The notes: generated from the sequence alone by a model not told the origin. DNA of 64,000 nucleotides from Brevibacillus laterosporus DSM 25 (GCF_002706795.1 NZ_CP017705.1:3819501-3883500), one strand, 5' to 3'; counted from the stretch's first letter, positions 53,966 to 62,546 are shown. Made by a program: numbers and translations.

Positions 53966-54994
53966 TTACGATTTTTTGACCTCACTAGTATCATTCATAA
54001 ATAATCGCCAGAAGTATAGGAAGCCTGGAGCAAGAATAGCAAATCCTACGATATAGACAACAAACATAGCTCGAAAGTTATCTGGGTGTGTGAAGCCTGA
54101 TTCAATCGTAACATGTGGATAAACCAAATACGGAAGATGAGCCACGCCATAGGCATAGCTAGCTAACAAGTACTGGATGACGGCAGCAATGGTAGCCAGG
54201 CGAGGTAAGCTAAGCCAGCCTTTTCGTTTAGACGTACCAAATAGTGATGCATAGGAGAGTAGGAAAAAACCAGCAGAAGCAACGAGCCAGCCAATTTGAG
54301 AACGTAGATTGGTATATATCCAATTAGCTTCGGTAGACATGGTGATCACAACAGCAATAGCCAGTACAATTGAGATGGGACCTACAATCCGAGCATCTCT
54401 GCGATAAATTTGAAATGCTTCTCGCTCACCAAGAACATTAGAAAAATCGGCTAGTAATAACGAAGAAAGAAAAAGAGTACTAGTTATCGCCAGTCCAATA
54501 TACATATATTCATGTGGACTTGAAAACAGCCTGAGTAGTTGAAGCTGTTCGTAGCCATTTTCAAGCGTTATAAAACCGCCCTGCGTGATTGGTAACACAC
54601 TGATTAATAGAGCAGGAATTAAGATGCCAGTAATACCTGAGACTATCGACATCATTTTACGATAATCCTCTACTACATGAGAGAAGACTAGGAAGGCACT
54701 TCGCAGCAACAGCAATAGCAATATTAAACTACCAGGTATAATCAATACAGTACCTAATGTATAGGTAGCCCCTGGGAAGAAGGTAACAAGTGCTATGACG
54801 ATAAGTACAATAAAGACATTCGTTACTTCCCAGGATGGAGAGAGGTAACGATTAGCGATTTGCGTTGCTTTCGTCTGCTCACGATCACGATAAATCATGG
54901 ACCAAAAGCCTGCGCCGAAGTCAATGGAAGCAGCGACTGAGTAAATAAATACGAAGCCCCACAGCATTGTAACGGCAATAATGGTTTCACTCAT
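53966..54994 (-). CDS. cydB: Cytochrome bd-type quinol oxidase subunit II
   Basis: The 342-residue membrane protein has about eight helices and matches CydB/YthB-type subunits: MLWGFVFIYSVAASIDFGAGFW, then NRYLSPSWEVTNVFIV, and a late YLVYPHVTIESGFTHP. It partners subunit I to build the quinol:oxygen oxidoreductase. ATG 54994 overlaps the cydA stop by four bases (ATGA), with GGAGGGAG upstream. Longer in-frame starts reach into cydA and are rejected. Confidence 0.9.
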   Translation of the reverse strand: MSETIIAVTMLWGFVFIYSVAASIDFGAGFWSMIYRDREQTKATQIANRYLSPSWEVTNVFIVLIVIALVTFFPGATYTLGTVLIIPGSLILLLLLLRSAFLVFSHVVEDYRKMMSIVSGITGILIPALLISVLPITQGGFITLENGYEQLQLLRLFSSPHEYMYIGLAITSTLFLSSLLLADFSNVLGEREAFQIYRRDARIVGPISIVLAIAVVITMSTEANWIYTNLRSQIGWLVASAGFFLLSYASLFGTSKRKGWLSLPRLATIAAVIQYLLASYAYGVAHLPYLVYPHVTIESGFTHPDNFRAMFVVYIVGFAILAPGFLYFWRLFMNDTSEVKKS

Positions 54995-56313
54995 GCTTCT
55001 CCCTCCAAACTGATGGGATGTCGACGGAAATAATAGCGGAAGACTAGGATTGTTGCGATAGCCATGAACAGATAGATTCCTAAGAATAACAGAAATAGCG
55101 TACCTAAGCCCTGTGATTGCGTAGTAGCATCTGCTGTCTTCATAACACGATATAAAATCCAGGGTTGACGGCCCGTGCATGCGAAGATCCAGCCAGCCTC
55201 GATACCTAGCATGGATAAAGGACCACTTAGGACAAAAATCCACATTACCCACCGAGGATAATGAGAATGTTTGAGCCATTTTTTCCAAGCAAAACCGATA
55301 AAACCAACAAAAATGAGTGCACCACCAACCAAGACCATAAAATTAAAGAGAGTGTGGACAAAGAGTGGTGGCCATTCATCCCTTGGAAAGTCATTTAGCC
55401 CAACTACCACCTCATTTGGTGTGTTTCCGGCTAGCACACTTAGCATCCAAGGAATTTCGACCCCATATTTTACTTGCTGTGTTGCCTCATCTGTAACACC
55501 ACCAAGAACAAGAGGAGCATGGGACTGAGTCTCAAATAAGCCCTCTGCTGCGGCTAATTTTTCTGGTTGATATTGATGTAAATGTTGAGCTGAATCATGC
55601 CCATTAATCCCTGTTAATAAGGAAAATGTACCGCCTACCACTAGACCCATTAATAAGGCTTTTTGATGAAACGCATATTCACGCGAGGATTTGTTAACTC
55701 GTAGCATTTTGTAGGCAGCGATGGATGCTATTACAAATGCACCCGTCATATAGGCGGAAACAACTACATGCCCGGCTGTGACAAAAAAGCTGGGGTTAAA
55801 AAATGCCTTCCAAGGATCTACGTCAACCACTTCTCCATTAACCAAATGAAAGCCGGTCGGGGTTCCCTCAAAGGCGTGAACATTAGTAATGAGCACAGCA
55901 GAAGCAGTCGCCCCAATCAATACAAGTAGTACACTTAGGATACGCATTTTGGGAGATAGTCGATGTGCTGCATATACATAAATAGATAAAAATAAGGCTT
56001 CTAAAAAAAAGGCAAAGATTTCAATTTGGAATGGGAGGGAGATAACTTTGCCGACGACTTCCATAAAACCGGGCCATAGTAAGGATAATTGAACACCTGA
56101 GATCGTTCCAGAGGGAATAGCGATTCCAAGTAAAATGGCCTGTCCCTTGGTCCAACGCTTTGCCATTAGTGAATAGTCGGTGTCCTTCGTGCGTTGATAC
56201 AACAGCTCTGCGATTAAAATCATTAGCGGTAAGCCAACGCCAAGCGAAGCAAAAATAATATGAAAACCCATAGTCATTCCAAAGGTGCTTCTGGCGATCA
56301 GAATTTGATCCAT
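54991..56313 (-). CDS. cydA: Cytochrome bd-type quinol oxidase subunit I (short Q-loop)
   Basis: The 440-residue membrane protein has heme ligand H18 in GFHIIFASLG, a second helix-borne His in TAGHVVVSAYMTGAF, and GRQPWILYRVMKT before the last helix. The Q-loop is short, as in cyanide-insensitive (CioA) and Bacillus YthA-type oxidases. It reduces oxygen with quinol without pumping protons. It is the first gene of the cydAB-type operon. I see no Rex-type palindrome upstream. Confidence 0.92.
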   Translation of the reverse strand: MDQILIARSTFGMTMGFHIIFASLGVGLPLMILIAELLYQRTKDTDYSLMAKRWTKGQAILLGIAIPSGTISGVQLSLLWPGFMEVVGKVISLPFQIEIFAFFLEALFLSIYVYAAHRLSPKMRILSVLLVLIGATASAVLITNVHAFEGTPTGFHLVNGEVVDVDPWKAFFNPSFFVTAGHVVVSAYMTGAFVIASIAAYKMLRVNKSSREYAFHQKALLMGLVVGGTFSLLTGINGHDSAQHLHQYQPEKLAAAEGLFETQSHAPLVLGGVTDEATQQVKYGVEIPWMLSVLAGNTPNEVVVGLNDFPRDEWPPLFVHTLFNFMVLVGGALIFVGFIGFAWKKWLKHSHYPRWVMWIFVLSGPLSMLGIEAGWIFACTGRQPWILYRVMKTADATTQSQGLGTLFLLFLGIYLFMAIATILVFRYYFRRHPISLEGEA

Positions 56314-56836
56314 ATCCCATCAACCTTTCTCCGTAACAAGTTCCTCCTTACCTTTGCATATTTTTCCTGTTATTATGCATGGAAGCTGGAAAAATCACCC
56401 ATTTACTAGGGGAATAGATTGATTACTAAGGAAAAACGTGCTAGATTCAGGTTCACCCGTTCAACAAACGTCTGTCCGACGCAAGCCTATGCGGTGTCAG
56501 ACCGTAGAGAACCGGAATATTATCGGATAAATTATGGTAATCTAGCGGAGGGATTTATTAGCGTCTATTTACGAGAAATCTACAGCTTCGCAACTGTAGG
56601 TGTAAAATAAATCGGCGACCGAATATCGATGTTCGATTTATCAATCGCACAAAAAAAGAAGGAGCAGTATTCGCCCCTTCTTTAGATATATTTGGGTACC
56701 AAAATAATCTTAAGGTACAGTTATGAATTTGGAGGTACAGTATTATTGTAGAGTTACTAGCTTTTATGCGACCCAACATTTGTCTTTTGCTAGAAAGCCG
56801 TGCTTCAGGTTCACGACTCCCATTAGTAAGTCTCTC
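56314..56836. other. Gene-poor region with IS debris
   Basis: The plus strand has a 63-codon open frame (56419-56610) without a ribosome binding site, which I do not regard as a gene. The motif CGTGCT-TCAGGTTCAC occurs twice (56437-56456, with three extra bases, and 56800-56814). A hairpin AAAGAAGGAGC / GCCCCTTCTTT lies at 56655-56683. Everything else looks like decayed insertion-sequence DNA. Confidence 0.4.
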
Positions 56837-56928
56837 TTAGCTCATACTCATCGAAATTTCGAGTTCAACAAGTTCTCTAACCGCTTTGATACCAGAATGA
56901 AGGTCTCGGTTCAATGCCTTCGCTTCAA
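56837..56928 (-). pseudogene. Transposase (TnpB-like) C-terminal scrap
   Basis: The minus strand reads ALNRDLHSGIKAVRELVELE, resembling the C-terminal end of IS200/IS605 or IS1341-type TnpB (DRDLNAAINI). It is bounded by stops, with no start. The call rests on a short similarity and is weak. Confidence 0.35.
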
Positions 56929-56964
56929 GCTAAACCCCAATACCGTTGCTGACTTATTTGTGAT

Positions 56965-57621
56965 TTACAAATCAGGCTCCTGTTTTTCAAGCTCTTGAAG
57001 CATCCCTCTTAATTGTTCTACCACTGGAGCCGGCGCTTTCTTTGGTGAACCTGAATCAAACGGGGGCATAGGATCGTATTCCAAAATCAGCTGAACCGCT
57101 TTGCTCATATCTTCCCCCGATTCCCATGCTACTAATTGGAGTGCCATGTCGATGCCGGAGGAGACACCGGCTGCTGTAACAATTTTGCCTTGGCGAACCA
57201 CTCTCTCATCAGTTGGGATGGCACCAAGAGAATGGAGTAGGTCGAAGGAGCTCCAATGACTAGTTGCCTTCACTCCATGTAACAAACCTGCGGCACTCAA
57301 AATTAGAGAACCGGTACACACCGATGTAGTCCACTTCGTCGTCTCATGTATTTGCCGAATCCAATTCAACGTGGTTTCATCATTCATCGGAGTTTTATAA
57401 TTAGGCGGACTGCAACCAGGAACGACAAGAATATCAGCTGAAGTTACTTCAGAAAAACTGTAATCCGCATGCAAATAACCCATTTTCGAATCCAGTTTGA
57501 TTAACCCCTTATCCTTAGCGACAAACTTTACTTTGCTGCCCGTTACGGCAGCAAATACTTCATACGGCCCCAATGCATCCAGCGCTGTGATCCCATTGTA
57601 AAGCATGATTGCGACTTCCAT
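56965..57621 (-). CDS. DJ-1/PfpI family protein (isonitrile hydratase-like)
   Basis: The 218-residue protein has the DJ-1/PfpI fold with nucleophile Cys in SVCTGSLILSAAGLL. The opening is VAIMLYNGITALDALGPYEVF and the later motif is ATSHWSSFDLL. The pattern is closest to isonitrile hydratases (InhA-like) rather than PfpI proteases or chaperone DJ-1. ATG 57621 follows GGGAGG by six bases; an earlier in-frame start lacks one. It is monocistronic. Confidence 0.87.
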   Translation of the reverse strand: MEVAIMLYNGITALDALGPYEVFAAVTGSKVKFVAKDKGLIKLDSKMGYLHADYSFSEVTSADILVVPGCSPPNYKTPMNDETTLNWIRQIHETTKWTTSVCTGSLILSAAGLLHGVKATSHWSSFDLLHSLGAIPTDERVVRQGKIVTAAGVSSGIDMALQLVAWESGEDMSKAVQLILEYDPMPPFDSGSPKKAPAPVVEQLRGMLQELEKQEPDL

Positions 57622-58190
57622 GATGATCCCTCCCGTAAGCAATATGAATAATTCATCTCACATACATATTACTATACCCACGTAAGGTATATCGGTGTCG
57701 ATATTGTGAAGAACACTATTCGGACGTTATGGTCATTCGAATTTCAGAAGGGTCCATTTGTCTTAAACGGAGCTATTCAAAGGAAGCCCAAATGTCCACG
57801 CTGTGATTTTATAGTGTACATTTCTCATATGCTTACTGTGGTTTGATTGGCAATTATAGTACGCAAAATCTTTATCCAGTAACGCACTCGCTTCTTGAGG
57901 AAGTAGTAGCTACTTCGAACGGTACTCAATTCCAACTTTCAAGATAGACGCGGGCAGGGCCTGTATTCTTACAAAGGAAGAGATGGCCGGCTTGGCATTA
58001 TATGGGGGGGATTGGCGGGGCATTATAACGTGAGGAGAAAGTTTGGTCTTTGGATAACGGAAGAATACGAAAAATGTACCACAACAACGACCTTACAATG
58101 AAGAATAAAGTAGCTTGTATTATCTGTTTTAAGAATGGGATGAGAGATCGTAGTAAAGAAAAAGAAAATTAATATCTAAAAAATGAAAGA
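57622..58190. other. Gap without recognised genes
   Basis: About 570 bases lie between the DJ-1 gene and the secreted-peptide unit. Short plus-strand open stretches occur (for example around 57950-58100), but none has a start with a ribosome binding site. I see no RNA gene. Confidence 0.5.
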
Positions 58191-58207
58191 GCCTCCCTTT
58201 AGGAGGC
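58187..58207 (-). terminator. Terminator of the secreted-peptide unit
   Basis: On the minus strand GCCTCC-TAAA-GGGAGGC is followed by TCTTTCATTTTTT. Confidence 0.85.
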
Positions 58208-58213
58208 ATTAGA

Positions 58214-58333
58214 TTAATTTATTTGATCACATTGCCAAACATTACAAAAACTTTGTGGTTCAGCAGCGATTGCCGCACTGGAAAGTGATAAGATCATCAA
58301 AGTAATAAATCCTATAGTACATATCTTTTTCAT
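58214..58333 (-). CDS. 39-residue secreted Cys peptide
   Basis: A frame of 39 codons begins at ATG 58333 with GAGAGAGTG upstream. It has a signal peptide (MKKICTIGFITLMILSLSSA, cleavage near residue 23-24). The mature tail AEPQSFCNVWQCDQIN has Cys at 30 and 35 and a lone Trp. It is too short for most gene finders. It lies 50 bases after the 61-residue gene, with a shared terminator. The function is unknown: signal, bacteriocin-like or structural. Confidence 0.65.
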   Translation of the reverse strand: MKKICTIGFITLMILSLSSAAIAAEPQSFCNVWQCDQIN

Positions 58334-58383
58334 ATAATCACTCTCTCTTTTTAGTAGTGTAGGAATTTAATTTTCAGAAATAG

Positions 58384-58569
58384 TTACCATGGACATTCCT
58401 GTTGCATACCTTTAGGCGCTGGTTTGCATTCAGGTTTACCTACTGGACAATCGGATTTAACATAAGGATCGGGGTTGCACAAATTTGCAAAAGTAGGCTT
58501 AGGTGAAATTGTAACCATGCCTCCAACGATTAATGCAGCAGTAAAAAATACACCCATTATTTTCTTCAT
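58384..58569 (-). CDS. 61-residue secreted Cys-rich peptide
   Basis: The peptide has a signal sequence (residues 1-28, ending PTFA). The mature part of about 33 residues is rich in Pro with four Cys (31, 41, 48, 59) and ends PW. The ribosome binding site AAAGGAG is good. Four Cys suggest two disulfides. No family is recognised. It forms a two-gene unit with the 39-residue peptide downstream. Confidence 0.75.
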   Translation of the reverse strand: MKKIMGVFFTAALIVGGMVTISPKPTFANLCNPDPYVKSDCPVGKPECKPAPKGMQQECPW

Positions 58570-58902
58570 GAAATGATCTCCTTTGCTGTTAAATTATGTA
58601 TTGTTCATCAATTATATTATTATATTATTATTTATATTTCAAACTTTTAAATAATACAGCAAGAAATTATTGGTATAAATTAAAAAATGATAAAATTCTG
58701 TTTCGTTATATAAAATTAATTGATTAAAATCCCTATGAAACTTTAAGATTTAGAGATAACTACTTCAGATTGTACGAGTATTGTGGAAGCTTACCCAAGG
58801 AACAACTATTACAAAGTCTACAAAGATTACTAGATAATTATGACAAGGAAACTGGCAAAAACGTTAGATAAAGGGAAGGTATTGTGGAGATGACAATGAT
58901 AT

Positions 58903-59115
58903 GCAAAAGACCTTACGTTTTATTCGATTCCGAGTAGACAACCAGACCTTGATCACGACAAAATCATGGCGATCAATTATAAATTGACGGAACGTAAACG
59001 TTATAACATCAAACTTTTCTCATTTGCCCACAACTGGACCAAGTGTTGTATTGAACGCATTAAATGTCAAAATAGTTGGGTGATTGACAAGTTTAAGTCG
59101 TTTGTATTAAACTAA
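58903..59115 (+). other. Open stretch without start, unassigned
   Basis: In the 680-base gap between the secreted peptides and tRNA-Leu, the plus strand is open for about 70 codons (DHDKIMAINYKLTERKRYNI, then NSWVIDKFKSFVLN) to a stop at 59115. There is no upstream start with a ribosome binding site, so it is probably a gene remnant of unknown type. Confidence 0.25.
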
Positions 59116-59248
59116 GTTTTGTAAGTTGCGAAGGCACGCTTTTGAGTCTATTCCGTATTAGTGTGATGGCCTAACGGTTGCCAGAACGGTCTATTACAGA
59201 GCGTCAAAGAAGACGCGGTCACAATGCCCTAGAAAATGCATTCCCTTT

Positions 59249-59335
59249 GCGGTCATGGCGGAATTGGCAGACGCGCTAGATTCAGGTTCTAGTGGTGGCA
59301 ACACCGTGGAGGTTCAAGTCCTCTTGTCCGCACCA
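59249..59335 (+). tRNA. tRNA-Leu(CAG)
   Basis: The anticodon loop TTCAGGT gives CAG. A long variable arm (TGGTGGCAACACCG) marks tRNA-Leu, the T arm is GGAGGTTCAAGTCCTC, and CCA is encoded. The acceptor GCGGTCA / TGTCCGC has one T-T mismatch. Confidence 0.92.
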
Positions 59336-59345
59336 ATTAAGTGAT

Positions 59346-59419
59346 GCGGGTGTAGTTCAATGGTAGAACTCCAGCCTTCCAAGCTGGTCGCGTGGGTTCG
59401 ATTCCCATCACCCGCTCCA
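59346..59419 (+). tRNA. tRNA-Gly(UCC)
   Basis: The acceptor GCGGGTG / CACCCGC, D loop GTTCAATGGTAG, anticodon loop CTTCCAA and T loop TTCGATT are canonical, and CCA is encoded. It marks the left edge of the AT-rich accessory segment. Confidence 0.95.
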
Positions 59420-59434
59420 TAGATTTTTTCTCTA

Positions 59435-59462
59435 AAAGCCTTGTATATCAAGGCTTTTTTTA
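59435..59462 (+). terminator. Terminator of the tRNA pair
   Basis: AAAGCCTTG / CAAGGCTTT with TTTTATTTTT following. Confidence 0.92.
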
Positions 59463-59531
59463 TTTTTATCTCTATATACTTTTCTCATAATCCCACATTG
59501 GGGACGAATTGGGACTAAAATATAACAGCAA

Positions 59532-59559
59532 AAACGTCCGAATTTAGGTTCGGACGTTT
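59532..59559 (-). terminator. Terminator of the DUF1878-like pseudogene
   Basis: AAACGTCCGAA / TTCGGACGTTT, followed on the minus strand by TTGCTG. Confidence 0.75.
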
Positions 59560-59576
59560 GGTTTACCTTTTATAAT

Positions 59577-59913
59577 CTAAAGATGTTTATTCAGATAAGG
59601 AAATATAAGTAATTTAGAAGCTCTTCTCAAAATCTGCATTACCTTTTCCTTATTAGTGGTTCTCCCTTCAATGTGAGGAAGGGGAATTATTTTGGTAAAT
59701 AAGCCTTCTAAATCGGGGGATAGGAACACCAGCCTCTACAGCAGATTTTATATTACTATGGTGTTCTCTTAAAACATCTAAAATCTGTTTTGCCTGGTTC
59801 TCATTTAACCCTTCTGAAATAACATGATCCAACTAGGCAAACGTTTCTGGATCTACTGCAAACTCCCTCATCAAATTTAGATAAAATTCTAACCTTTCTA
59901 ATCTTTGTTCCAA
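59577..59913 (-). pseudogene. DUF1878-like gene broken by a stop and a frameshift
   Basis: From TTG 59913 the frame reads MEQRLERLEFYLNLMREFAV, has an in-frame TAG at 59833-59835, then LDHVISEGLNENQAKQILDV. At a run of five C (59715-59719) one extra base shifts the frame; removing it gives PIPDLEGLFTKIIPLPHIEG to a stop at 59577. The reconstructed protein of about 110 residues has the LEFY...LD.VI.EGL layout of DUF1878. Two independent lesions indicate decay. Confidence 0.6.
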
Positions 59914-59972
59914 AAATCTCTTTAGTCATTTGCTTTATCCCTATTTAAGAGTTTTTATAACAAAACTTCAAC

Positions 59973-60512
59973 TTAAATATCGTTAGGTGTTAAAGAGCGT
60001 ACATTTACTCTTGCCTTTACAGCACTACCTTTTGTTCCTGCAAATCTAAGTCTATACTCGCCCTCGCCGTAATATTTAGATGCTTTTGGAACTACATACT
60101 CGGCTACTTCACCAGTTTTCACAGGCTCGATACCCCAAATTTCTGTACCGTCCTCAGAAAGAAGTTCTAGTCGGAAACTTTTGCTTCCTGTATTCTCTAC
60201 GTGTACACGTAGGTGTGGGTACTTGCCATTATGAGAAGAGTAATCGAAGACAAAGGAACCTTGACCTGATTTATAGCTCACGTCCTCATCTTTAGCAATT
60301 GAAACGTAAGGTGATATAGTCTTTTCATCTATAGATTTTTCACTTACTACAGCACTAGAAGCCTCTGGCTTAGTAATATTATCAGAATTAACATTAGTAG
60401 AAACATTTGGAGAAACGGTAGAAATACTTGGATGGGCGTTAGCACCAGTGACTACTACGGCTGTAACTATTAACGCAACAGGAACGGAAAATAATTTACT
60501 TATTTTTTTCAT
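59973..60512 (-). CDS. Secreted beta-sandwich protein, unknown
   Basis: The 179-residue protein has a signal peptide (residues 1-26, ending GANA), a Ser/Asn/Thr-rich linker to residue 70, and a beta-rich C-terminal domain (YPHLRVHVENTGSKSFRLEL, TGEVAEYVVPKASKYYGEGE, RLRFAGTKGSAVKARVNV). The domain recalls extracellular jelly-roll modules. GAGGATAA precedes the ATG. It is a single gene in the accessory segment. Confidence 0.65.
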   Translation of the reverse strand: MKKISKLFSVPVALIVTAVVVTGANAHPSISTVSPNVSTNVNSDNITKPEASSAVVSEKSIDEKTISPYVSIAKDEDVSYKSGQGSFVFDYSSHNGKYPHLRVHVENTGSKSFRLELLSEDGTEIWGIEPVKTGEVAEYVVPKASKYYGEGEYRLRFAGTKGSAVKARVNVRSLTPNDI

Positions 60513-60593
60513 TGTTTTTATCCTCTTTCCCTTTATATAAGTATATTTTACTAAAAATCTAACTATTTTACATTATTAGGAATACATATCATT

Positions 60594-60862
60594 CTAGTTG
60601 TCTTCAATGAATTTCTGAAACACGGCTTTATTTGTTCTAAAAGGTTTTCCGTACAGCTTATTCACATGTGCGACAACTATTTTTTCAATAAAAAATATTT
60701 TTTCCCCTTTGAACGCAAGGGCATGATAAACTTGAATGGAGCATTTTTTAAATGCTTGATATGGGGTGTTCCAAAGCTTTCTGAGGGCCAATGGGAACAT
60801 CCCGTTTTTATTACCTTTTTAGCTTCCTTCTCTCGACATCTATCGTCGTCCCATGCTAACAT
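60594..60862 (-). pseudogene. Small gene with an apparent frameshift
   Basis: ATG 60862 with AGAAAGGAG upstream opens 61 codons (LAWDDDRCREKEAKKVIKTG, then CSHWPSESFGTPHIKHLKNA). Near a GGGGAAAAAA run a second frame takes over, reading EKIFFIEKIVVAHVNKLYGK to a stop at 60594. One extra base in the run would fuse them into about 90 residues. Recent decay or a homopolymer error are both possible. The family is unknown. Confidence 0.5.
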
Positions 60863-61032
60863 CTTTCAACTCCTTTCTGTGAATATTCCTTCTTTGCTAT
60901 CCTCCTTTCTCTGGCAACCACAAAAATGATAAAAAAATGTAATTTCTATATTTTGTGTGGATTACCATTTGTTAGCTTAATTATATATCAAGATATACAA
61001 ATTCTAAGAAAAAATTTTTCTGTTAATTTTTT

Positions 61033-61063
61033 ATAAAAAAAAGAGAGGATGCAACCCCTCCTT
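61033..61063 (-). terminator. Terminator of the regulator-peptide cassette
   Basis: On the minus strand GGAGGG-x-TTGCA-TCCTCT is followed by CTTTTTTTT, beginning right after the peptide stop. Confidence 0.8.
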
Positions 61064-61198
61064 TTACCAACCTTCACCATATCCATTTGTTGATACACTT
61101 TGTTCTGTAATTGTTGTTGAGATTGGTGTGTCAAAACTCATTCCGATAAAACCTAATAAGGACAGAATCATTAGTGAGGAAATTATAGCTTTTTTCAT
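61064..61198 (-). CDS. Candidate signalling pre-peptide (44 aa)
   Basis: The frame starts at ATG 61198 with AAAGGGTGAT nine bases upstream and overlaps the last 68 bases of the regulator gene in another frame. Residues 1-about 21 form a Sec signal (KKAIISSLMILSLLGFIGM). The rest is small and polar and ends STNGYGEGW. Size, signal sequence, overlap with an XRE-TPR gene and a C-terminal hydrophilic tail match pre-peptides of RRNPP systems (PapR, NprX, AimP, Phr). The active form is probably the last 5-10 residues. Confidence 0.75.
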   Translation of the reverse strand: MKKAIISSLMILSLLGFIGMSFDTPISTTITEQSVSTNGYGEGW

Positions 61199-62480
61199 TT
61201 TGGATATCACCCTTTGCCATAATATTAATAAACATCTCTTTGTGTTTTTCAGAAGGGGTAAATTGATAATGCATAAGAATGATACGTTTTAGTCGCTCTA
61301 CATTTTTGAAATAGAGTGCCAATTGTAGAGCCTCGATGTTGTAATGGAATCCTAAATCGTTTTTCCCCCTTACACAATAATATGTAGATAACGCTTGAAA
61401 TAATCTTAGTTTATATTTCTGATTAAGGATATCCGTCTTATTGGATAGCTGGTCAATTTCTTGTTTGTGTTTTTGTAAAAGCTCATCAATGTTGTGAATC
61501 ATTTCTTTTTGGAGATATGATTCTATTGCTGCGGGTAAAAAAAGAAATAATTTTTTGGGATCAGGAGAGATTAGCTTTATATGTTCATCAATATACTCCA
61601 CATGTCCCATATCAACGTGTATCAACGTTTCATTAATTCTAGCTAGTTGAGCATACTCTTCACTATAAGAAGAATATTCCTTCACTACAAGAAGGGCATT
61701 TTCATAATCTTTCAAACCCTGATAGCTAAAAGATTCATACAACAAAGCCTCTGCAATATATTTCTTGTTATTCTGTGATGTAGCTAATTCCTTTAACTCT
61801 TTTGAATACTTCAACAATTTATCCCAATTCTCAACGACGTTATAAAAAGTCAATATTTTGTAATATGCCTCAAATCTATATTCTTCTGGAAGTAAAGGGA
61901 GGTATTCAAAAAGTTGATGTAAAGCTTCAAAGCCAGAAACAGGTAGGTCTACATCTCTTGCTATTAAAAAACGTTTAAAATATGCGATAGCTAATTGTAC
62001 ACTACGTGTCGTACTGTTGGATATCACAATTTCATACAACGGTAAGCTGTAGTTTCGTTGGTCAGAGGAAAAAATATGCTCTGCCATCCTAAATGTCTTG
62101 TCAAGAATCCTTTTTCTATCTGTTTCTTCGTTGATAAAATACATGATTTTCTTTGTAATATCATATCTTTCTGCTTTAATGCAACCGATGAAAAAGTCAG
62201 CGGTTTTTATAGGGGACATACTCCCAGATTCATTGAAGCATTCACCTAGAAAATCTTCATAGAAGGTATCTTTTTGTAATCCCAAGGCTTCTGTCATCGA
62301 ATCTAATTGGGGCAATGTCATCTTCCTTTTGGAATTCAATATTTGGCTGATGATAACTGAGTCAATTCCAGTAGCTAGTCCAAGGTCTTTTCGTTTCCAC
62401 CCTTTACCATCAAGTGCTTCTTGTAAACGTTGGCGTAATTCTATCTGCGCACCTTCATAATTGTAATCTAAGACGTGCAT
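61131..62480 (-). CDS. XRE-TPR (RRNPP-like) peptide-responsive regulator
   Basis: The 449-residue cytoplasmic protein has an N-terminal XRE helix-turn-helix (about 10-68: ELRQRLQEALDGKGWKRKDL, SVIISQILNSKRKMTLPQLD). About 370 residues of alpha-helical repeats follow with TPR character (ALLYESFSYQGLKDYENALL, RLFQALSTYYCVRGKNDLGF). This is the layout of PlcR, NprR, Rgg and AimR regulators, though the sequence matches none I can name. AAGGGGAT precedes the ATG. A 44-codon secreted-peptide gene overlaps its 3' end. The genes it controls are unknown. Confidence 0.85.
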   Translation of the reverse strand: MHVLDYNYEGAQIELRQRLQEALDGKGWKRKDLGLATGIDSVIISQILNSKRKMTLPQLDSMTEALGLQKDTFYEDFLGECFNESGSMSPIKTADFFIGCIKAERYDITKKIMYFINEETDRKRILDKTFRMAEHIFSSDQRNYSLPLYEIVISNSTTRSVQLAIAYFKRFLIARDVDLPVSGFEALHQLFEYLPLLPEEYRFEAYYKILTFYNVVENWDKLLKYSKELKELATSQNNKKYIAEALLYESFSYQGLKDYENALLVVKEYSSYSEEYAQLARINETLIHVDMGHVEYIDEHIKLISPDPKKLFLFLPAAIESYLQKEMIHNIDELLQKHKQEIDQLSNKTDILNQKYKLRLFQALSTYYCVRGKNDLGFHYNIEALQLALYFKNVERLKRIILMHYQFTPSEKHKEMFINIMAKGDIQNEKSYNFLTNDSVLIRFYRNEF

Positions 62481-62514
62481 TTACCTATCCCCTTTTTCGT
62501 TTGTGGAAATATAA

Positions 62515-62546
62515 GGAAAATATAATTTTCCATTATCATACTGTAA
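62515..62546 (-). promoter_or_regulatory. Regulator promoter with overlapping inverted repeat
   Basis: On the minus strand TTACAG and TATATT lie 16 bases apart. The -10 sits inside GGAAAAT-ATA-ATTTTCC (62515-62531), 35 bases before the start codon. It is a good candidate operator for autoregulation. Confidence 0.55.

Noticed and set aside
54995-55288. A 98-residue N-terminal extension of cydB
   Set aside because: It lies inside cydA, is not hydrophobic in the family pattern, and ATG 54994 has a GGAGGGAG and a four-base overlap.
56419-56610. A 63-codon open frame past the cytochrome bd operon
   Set aside because: There is no Shine-Dalgarno, the composition is unlike genes, and the DNA looks like insertion-sequence debris.
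58901-58987. ATG at 58901 with GGAGATGA upstream as a small gene
   Set aside because: The frame closes after 28 codons, and an alternative frame in the same DNA is longer but lacks a start.
59417-59520. Phage attachment site directly after tRNA-Gly
   Set aside because: The text has the feel of an integrase-proximal region, but no integrase frame or repeated tRNA end is visible here, so I list only the island hypothesis.
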